Below, one piece after another: positions 5,510 to 9,861 of a stretch of DNA of 9,861 nucleotides. The notes beneath the pieces were generated by a model. The model saw nothing but the letters and a program-made list of their open reading frames with translations. It searched no databases and had not been told where the DNA came from. How positions within the stretch are numbered: position 1 is the first letter of the stretch; every line of letters starts with the position of its first letter. Source of the stretch: Rhizobiaceae bacterium (GTDB lineage: Bacteria > Pseudomonadota > Alphaproteobacteria > Rhizobiales > Rhizobiaceae); NCBI GenBank assembly GCA_028865845.1, contig JAGWJK010000092.1, forward strand, positions 1-9,861, given 5' to 3'. The translations under genes and the position numbers were made by a program.

Positions 5510-6285
5510 TGCGCCGTCTGTTCTCGCCCCTCGTCCTTATTCTGCTGCTGGTCTTCCTGATCGGTCCGTTCATCATCATCGTCGCCGCCTCTCTTTCGGC
5601 CGGCGAAACGCTCGCCTTTCCGCCGCAGGGCCTGTCGCTGCGCTGGGTGGCGAAGGTCTTCACGGTCGACAGCTTCCGCGCCAGCTTTGCCATGTCGATG
5701 TTTCTGGCGATCGGCGGCACGCTGTTCGCGTTGATCCTCGGCGTGCCAGCAGCCTATGCCCTGTCGCGCTACAAGCTGCCCGGCGGCGAGGCCGTGCGCA
5801 CCATCGTTTCCGTGCCGATCATCGTACCGGGCATCATCGTCGGCCTAGCGATCCTGCGCTATCTCGTCGTGCCCTTCTCGTTCAACATCACCGTGGCGTT
5901 GTTCTTCGCCCACACGGCGCTGGTCTTGCCCTATGCCGTGCGCGTGGTTTCGGCGAGCCTCAACAATCTGCGTTCGGATATGGAAGAGGCGGCGGTGCTG
6001 CTCGGCTGCTCGCGCGTCGGAGCCTTCTTCCGTGTGGTCCTGCCGAATATCCGCGGCGGCGTGCTTGCCGCCTTCATCCTCGGCTTCGTCACCAGCTTCA
6101 ACCAGGTGCCTGTTTCGCTCTTCCTTGCCAAGCCCGGCGTCCAGACGCTGCCGATCGACATGCTGGGCTACATGGAAACGACGTATGATCCCTCCGTTGC
6201 CGCCCTGTCGGCGCTGCTTGCCTTTCTCTCCATCGGCATCGTCTTCCTTGCCGAACGCTTCCTAGGATTCTCCCGCTATGTCTGA
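5506..6285 (+). CDS. ABC transporter permease, PotC-like (second of two)
   Basis: Inner-membrane permease of 259 residues with about six hydrophobic helices (about 7-29, 62-85, 97-118, 127-148, 184-205 and 229-249). The EAA loop lies at about 159-180 (MEEAAVLLGCSRVGAFFRVVLP), a good match to the ATPase-coupling motif. AFPPQGLSLRW (37-47) near the N-terminus is characteristic of PotC-type subunits. Two adjacent start codons exist (5506 and 5509). GAGGA at 5494-5498 suits both, and the first gives the ATGA overlap with the upstream permease. The 3' end overlaps the ATPase gene by eight bases. With the first permease it would form the membrane pore; substrate is unknown. Confidence 0.92.
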   Translation: MMRRLFSPLVLILLLVFLIGPFIIIVAASLSAGETLAFPPQGLSLRWVAKVFTVDSFRASFAMSMFLAIGGTLFALILGVPAAYALSRYKLPGGEAVRTIVSVPIIVPGIIVGLAILRYLVVPFSFNITVALFFAHTALVLPYAVRVVSASLNNLRSDMEEAAVLLGCSRVGAFFRVVLPNIRGGVLAAFILGFVTSFNQVPVSLFLAKPGVQTLPIDMLGYMETTYDPSVAALSALLAFLSIGIVFLAERFLGFSRYV

Positions 6286-7306
6286 CGCACCCTATCTCTC
6301 GCTCGACAAGCTGACGCTCGCCTATGGCAACACCGTCGCCGTTCGCGATCTCGACCTGTCGATCGGCCGGGGCGAACTGGTGGCGCTGCTCGGTCCATCC
6401 GGCTGCGGCAAGACGACGACGATGCGGGCGATTGCCGGCCTGCTGAACCCCTCCTCCGGCCGCATCCGCCTCGATGGCGCCGATATCACTCGGGTTTCGG
6501 CCAACAAGCGCGCAGTAGGCCTGGTCTTTCAGTCCTATGCCCTGTTTCCGCACCTGACCGTCTACGAAAATATCGCCTTCGGCCTGCGGCTCAAGGGAAT
6601 CAGGGGCGAGGATCTCGATAGCCGCGTCGGCGCCGGGCTGAAATCGGTGGGCCTTACCAAATTTTCCGGCCGCAGGCCTGCCGAACTCTCCGGCGGCCAG
6701 CAGCAGCGCGTGGCGCTTGCCCGCTCGATGGTGATGGAGCCGAAAGTGCTGTTGCTGGACGAACCGCTTTCGAACCTCGATGCGCGGCTGCGGCTGGAAA
6801 TGCGCACCGAGCTTCAGCGCGTGCAGAAGGAAACCGGCGTGACGATGATCTTCGTCACCCATGATCAGGGCGAGGCCCTGGCGCTCGCCGACCGTATCGT
6901 CGTCATGCTCAACGGCGGCATCGAGCAGATCGGCACGCCGGAAGATATCTACAACAGGCCGGTTTCGGCCTTCGTTGCCGATTTCGTCGGCTTCGAGAAC
7001 GTCTTTGCGCTGGAGAACGGGAAACTGAAGACGGCTGATGGTGCCGTCGCGCTTTCCTCTCCTGTGTCAACCTCTGCGGCGGGCCTGGCCTGGCGGCCGC
7101 GCGCGGTGACCCTGGGCTCCGGCCCGTTCAAGGGCACCGTGCGCGGGACGTCGTTTGCCGGCAATAGCCGCGAATACCTGCTCGACACGCCGCTTGGCCA
7201 GATCAAAGCGGAAGTCGATGCAGCCGCGGATGTTCATGCCATAGGCAGCGAACTCTCCTTCGATCTTCCGGTCGCGGCCGCTGCCGCGCTTGCAAAATTC
7301 GGATAG
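6278..7306 (+). CDS. ABC transporter ATP-binding protein, PotA/UgpC-like
   Basis: Cytoplasmic ATPase of 342 residues that powers the importer. All nucleotide-binding motifs are intact: Walker A GPSGCGKTT (39-47), Q-loop Q85 in FQSYALFPH, signature LSGGQQQR (137-144), Walker B VLLLDEP (157-163), D-loop SNLDARLR and switch His H195 in VTHDQGEA. From about 240 to the end lies a regulatory extension of the TOBE/MOP type (AWRPRAVTL, FAGNSREYLLDTPLG), normal for polyamine, iron and sugar importers. The ATG lies inside the end of the upstream permease gene, with AGGA at 6264-6267 as ribosome binding site. Only four bases separate its stop from the nucleoside hydrolase start. That ties the transporter to purine metabolism by position. 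Confidence 0.95.
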   Translation: MSDAPYLSLDKLTLAYGNTVAVRDLDLSIGRGELVALLGPSGCGKTTTMRAIAGLLNPSSGRIRLDGADITRVSANKRAVGLVFQSYALFPHLTVYENIAFGLRLKGIRGEDLDSRVGAGLKSVGLTKFSGRRPAELSGGQQQRVALARSMVMEPKVLLLDEPLSNLDARLRLEMRTELQRVQKETGVTMIFVTHDQGEALALADRIVVMLNGGIEQIGTPEDIYNRPVSAFVADFVGFENVFALENGKLKTADGAVALSSPVSTSAAGLAWRPRAVTLGSGPFKGTVRGTSFAGNSREYLLDTPLGQIKAEVDAAADVHAIGSELSFDLPVAAAAALAKFG

Positions 7307-7310
7307 GACC

Positions 7311-8234
7311 ATGGGAATCTGGATCGATACCGACATGGGGTTCGACGATGTCGCCGCCATTCTGGTGGTGGCGCATTCGAACCTTGAAATTGACGGCGTC
7401 TCGCTCGTCAGCGGCAACGCGCCGCTGGCGCAGGTGCGCGCCAACGCGGCGAGCGCTGCCGCGACCTTCGGCTGGGACTTTCCCATTCATACCGGCCGGG
7501 AATTGCCGGTGCTGGGCAAGCTGGAGACCGCACAGCGCATCCTCGGCGCAAGCGGCATACCGACGACGGGCAGAAGCCTGCCGGCTGCCGACGAACTGCC
7601 GGCAAGCGATGCATTCGATGCGCTCAGCCGCTGGCTGGAGAACGGCATCGGGCCGAAGCGCGTCCTGGCGCTCGGGCCGCTCACCAATATCGCCGCGTTG
7701 GCACTCGCCCGACCGGATCTTGCCGCCCGGATCGACGATTTGACCTGGATGGGCGGCGGCGTCACGTCAGGCAATCACACGGCATCGGCCGAATTCAATG
7801 CCTATGCCGACCCGGAGGCCCTGGCGATCGTCATCGCCCACGGCCTGCCGCTCAGGATGATCGACCTCGACATCTGCCGGAAAGTGCTGGCGCGGCCTGA
7901 GGACGCCGATCAGATCAGGCAGGCAGCGGGCCGGAATGCCGAGCTGCTCGGCGACCTCCTTGCCGGCTATGTGAATATCGCCATCAGTCGCGGCCGTCCG
8001 GCCATGGCGATCTACGATCCGACCGCCGCCGCCATCTTCATCGCTCCCGAGATCGCCACCCTGCGGCATGCCCGCATCGATGTCGAACTGCAGGGGCAGC
8101 ATACGCGCGGGCGCACCGTCGTCGAGATACGCGCCACGCATGCGGAGTTCAACGCTTACTTTGCCGCCGAGATCGACGCCGACATGGCGCGCGTCATCAT
8201 CCTCGGTGCACTTGTCAACGAGGCACGCCGATGA
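7311..8234 (+). CDS. Inosine/uridine-type nucleoside hydrolase, probably purine-preferring
   Basis: Hydrolyses the N-glycosidic bond of nucleosides to give free base and ribose; 307 residues, normal for the family. The N-terminal calcium and ribose site is IDTDMGFDD (D6, D8, D12, D13), with Met where most members have Pro. GPLTNIA (122-128) carries the Thr that helps bind calcium. MGGG followed by AEFNAYADPEA (160-170) holds E161 and N163, the ribose-contacting residues. The late calcium Asp is D236 in AIYDPTAA. It is preceded by Y235, not the His that acts as general acid in the Crithidia-type enzymes. An aromatic at this place occurs in the purine-specific trypanosomal type, where a Trp stacks on the base. 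ATG 7311 is chosen; an in-frame TTG at 7290 would overlap the ATPase gene and precede the conserved start. The stop overlaps the ade start as ATGA. Likely role: split the imported purine nucleoside. Confidence 0.9.
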   Translation: MGIWIDTDMGFDDVAAILVVAHSNLEIDGVSLVSGNAPLAQVRANAASAAATFGWDFPIHTGRELPVLGKLETAQRILGASGIPTTGRSLPAADELPASDAFDALSRWLENGIGPKRVLALGPLTNIAALALARPDLAARIDDLTWMGGGVTSGNHTASAEFNAYADPEALAIVIAHGLPLRMIDLDICRKVLARPEDADQIRQAAGRNAELLGDLLAGYVNIAISRGRPAMAIYDPTAAAIFIAPEIATLRHARIDVELQGQHTRGRTVVEIRATHAEFNAYFAAEIDADMARVIILGALVNEARR

Positions 8235-9861
8235 CCCGACACTCCCGAAGCGAGCCCGCCGATCTCAACGCTCCCGATCTGCGCGCCCGCGCCGTTGCTG
8301 CCGCAAGAGGCGATGCGCCTTTCGACCTGCTGATTACAGGCGGGCAATTGGTCGACATGGTGACCGGTCAGATCCGCGCCGCCGATATCGGCATTGTCGG
8401 ACCGCTGATTGCAAGCGTTCACGCAGCCGGCAGCCGCACGGATGCGAAAGCGACCATCGTCGCGACCGGGGCATTCCTTTCCCCCGGCCTGATCGATACG
8501 CACATGCATATCGAAAGCTCGATGGTGACGCCCGCTGCCTATGCGGAAGCGGTCCTGCCGCATGGTGTCACCACTACCGTCTGGGACCCGCATGAATTCG
8601 GCAATGTCCATGGGCTCGACGGGGTTCGCTGGGCCGTCGAGGCGACCCGGTCATTGCCGCTTCGGGTCATTCCGCTCGCGCCGTCCTGCGTCCCCTCGGC
8701 TCCTGGCCTGGAATTACCAGGCGCGGATTTCGACGCCGGCGTCATGGCCGACATGCTTGCCTGGCGGGATATCGGTGGCGTTGCCGAAGTGATGAACATG
8801 CGCGGCGTCATCGACGGCGATCCGCGCATGACCGATATCGTCAATGCCGGGCTCTCTTCGGGCAAGTTGGTCTGCGGCCACGCCCGTGGACTTGAAGGCT
8901 CCGATCTCAACGCCTTTGTGGCGGCAGGCATCACATCCGATCACGAGCTAACCTCGGGCGCCGATTTCCTGTCGAAGCTCCAGGCCGGGCTGACGATCGA
9001 ACTGCGCGGCTCGCACGACCATCTGCTGAAACAATTCGCGGATGTCATCAACGATCTTGGCTTCCTGCCGCAGACGGTGACGCTTTGCACCGACGACGTG
9101 TTTCCGGACGAGTTGCATTTCAGCGGCGGTCTCGACGACGTCGTCCGCCGGCTGGTGCGCGATGGCCTTAGGCCGGAATGGGCGCTGAGGGCTGCGACGC
9201 TGAATGCGGCGATGCGGCTTGGCCGCAGCGATCTCGGTCTGATCGCCGCAGGCCGCCGCGCCGACATCGTGCTCTTCGAGGACCTCAGGGATTTCCGGGC
9301 GCGGCATGTGATCGCCAATGGCGAGACCGTCGCTGAAAACGGCAAAATCGCCGGGAGGGTTTTCCGGCTCGACACGACGCCATTGCACGACTCCGTCAAG
9401 CTCGCCCGTTTGAGCCCGGAAGATTTCCGCGTGCCGGCCTCAGGTGAGCGCGTTCGGTTGGCGACCATCGATCGGCCGCGCTTCACGCAATGGGGCGAGA
9501 CGCAAGCCGACGTAGCCGACGGTTTCGTCGTCCCTCCGCCCGGCACCACGATGATTGCCGTCGCGCACCGCCACGGCAAGGCGGACAGCCGGCCGCGCGT
9601 CGGTTTTCTAACCGGCTGGGGCGAATGGCGTGGCGCGTTCTGCACGACCGTCTCGCATGACAGCCACAATCTGACTGTTTTCGGCGGCAATGCGGAAGAC
9701 ATGGCCGTCGCGACCAACGCCGTCATCGCCGCCGGCGGCGGCATGGCCGTCGCCTCGCATGGCAAGGTCGACATGCTGCTGGCGCTGCCGGTCTCCGGCC
9801 TGGTTAAGGAGGCGCCGCTGGAAGACATCGCCCTCGCCTTCCAGTCGATCCGCGCCGCGAT
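8231..9861 (+). CDS. ade: Adenine deaminase (adenine aminohydrolase), 3' end cut by the window
   Basis: Converts adenine to hypoxanthine and ammonia in purine salvage. The frame is open from ATG 8231 to the window end, giving 543 residues. The family is usually somewhat longer, so only a short C-terminal part should be missing. Metal-site motifs of the amidohydrolase barrel are present: DTHMHIESS (H91, H93), DPHEFGNV (H121, E122), VCGHARG (H217), TSDHELTSG (H238, E239) and CTDDVFPDE (D288, D289). AGRRADIVLFEDL (340-352) is the usual strand-rich segment after the barrel. The Ade-specific C-terminal domain shows GFLTGWGEWRGAF (458-470) and SHDSHNLTVFGGNAEDM (475-491). An N-terminal extension of about 28 residues precedes the core, as in some rhizobial homologues. 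GAGG at 8220-8223 serves as ribosome binding site and ATGA couples it to the hydrolase gene. Activity on N6-substituted adenines is known in some relatives and cannot be ruled out. Confidence 0.95.
   Translation, partial: MTRHSRSEPADLNAPDLRARAVAAARGDAPFDLLITGGQLVDMVTGQIRAADIGIVGPLIASVHAAGSRTDAKATIVATGAFLSPGLIDTHMHIESSMVTPAAYAEAVLPHGVTTTVWDPHEFGNVHGLDGVRWAVEATRSLPLRVIPLAPSCVPSAPGLELPGADFDAGVMADMLAWRDIGGVAEVMNMRGVIDGDPRMTDIVNAGLSSGKLVCGHARGLEGSDLNAFVAAGITSDHELTSGADFLSKLQAGLTIELRGSHDHLLKQFADVINDLGFLPQTVTLCTDDVFPDELHFSGGLDDVVRRLVRDGLRPEWALRAATLNAAMRLGRSDLGLIAAGRRADIVLFEDLRDFRARHVIANGETVAENGKIAGRVFRLDTTPLHDSVKLARLSPEDFRVPASGERVRLATIDRPRFTQWGETQADVADGFVVPPPGTTMIAVAHRHGKADSRPRVGFLTGWGEWRGAFCTTVSHDSHNLTVFGGNAEDMAVATNAVIAAGGGMAVASHGKVDMLLALPVSGLVKEAPLEDIALAFQSIRAA

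Noticed and set aside
6098..6862. 254-codon open frame on the - strand opposite the second permease and ATPase
   Set aside because: Antisense shadow in GC-rich DNA; the + strand here encodes intact Walker A, signature and Walker B motifs.
7290..7310. TTG start for the nucleoside hydrolase
   Set aside because: It would add seven residues before the conserved MGIWIDTD beginning, and ATG 7311 fits the family start.
8941..9828. 295-codon open frame on the - strand opposite ade
   Set aside because: High GC keeps the antisense frame open; its Ser/Arg-rich product matches no family, and ade on the + strand has all its motifs.
1..9861. Mobile elements, CRISPR arrays, tRNA or rRNA genes, toxin-antitoxin or defence genes
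   Set aside because: No transposase or integrase, no repeated spacers, no tRNA-like fold and no defence-type domains were seen; the genes are metabolic, transport and regulatory.

Overview
The window looks like the chromosome or a large replicon of an alphaproteobacterium, most likely family Rhizobiaceae (Rhizobium/Agrobacterium/Ensifer group). The basis is the high GC content with strong G/C third-position use, dense same-strand operons with ATGA overlaps, and protein families typical of that group. This placement is an inference from composition and gene content; no rRNA or other marker gene is present.

Layout, all genes on the + strand. (1) Positions 1-243 hold no convincing gene. There are two tandem inverted repeats, and the second is a good intrinsic terminator for a gene lying upstream of the window. 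(2) A MarR-family regulator (244-675) is followed by a 215-base gap rich in inverted repeats. (3) An M20-family metallo-dipeptidase (891-2279) ends in a clear intrinsic terminator. (4) An AT-rich promoter region (about 2325-2470) carries an 18-bp LacI-type palindrome centred on CG. It leads into a tightly packed seven-gene cluster: LacI-family regulator, periplasmic binding protein, two PotB/PotC-type permeases, PotA-type ATPase, nucleoside hydrolase and adenine deaminase (ade). The last gene is cut by the window end.

From lacI to ade the genes overlap or nearly touch (ATGA, 94-base gap with a hairpin, ATGA, 8-base overlap, 4-base gap, ATGA). No terminator is visible inside, so they probably form one operon with its regulator as first gene. 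The likely joint function is purine nucleoside scavenging. The transporter would bring in a nucleoside or a related compound, the hydrolase would release the base and ribose, and the deaminase would turn adenine into hypoxanthine plus ammonia. The LacI protein would sense a ligand from this pathway and repress its own operon through the palindrome at 2425-2442.

The most interesting points are these. A polyamine-type (PotABCD-like) transporter, not a BMP/Nup-type nucleoside transporter, is tied to purine-salvage enzymes. The nucleoside hydrolase has Tyr in place of the usual general-acid His, which points to a purine-stacking mechanism. Several candidate regulatory palindromes are not explained by the coding annotation.
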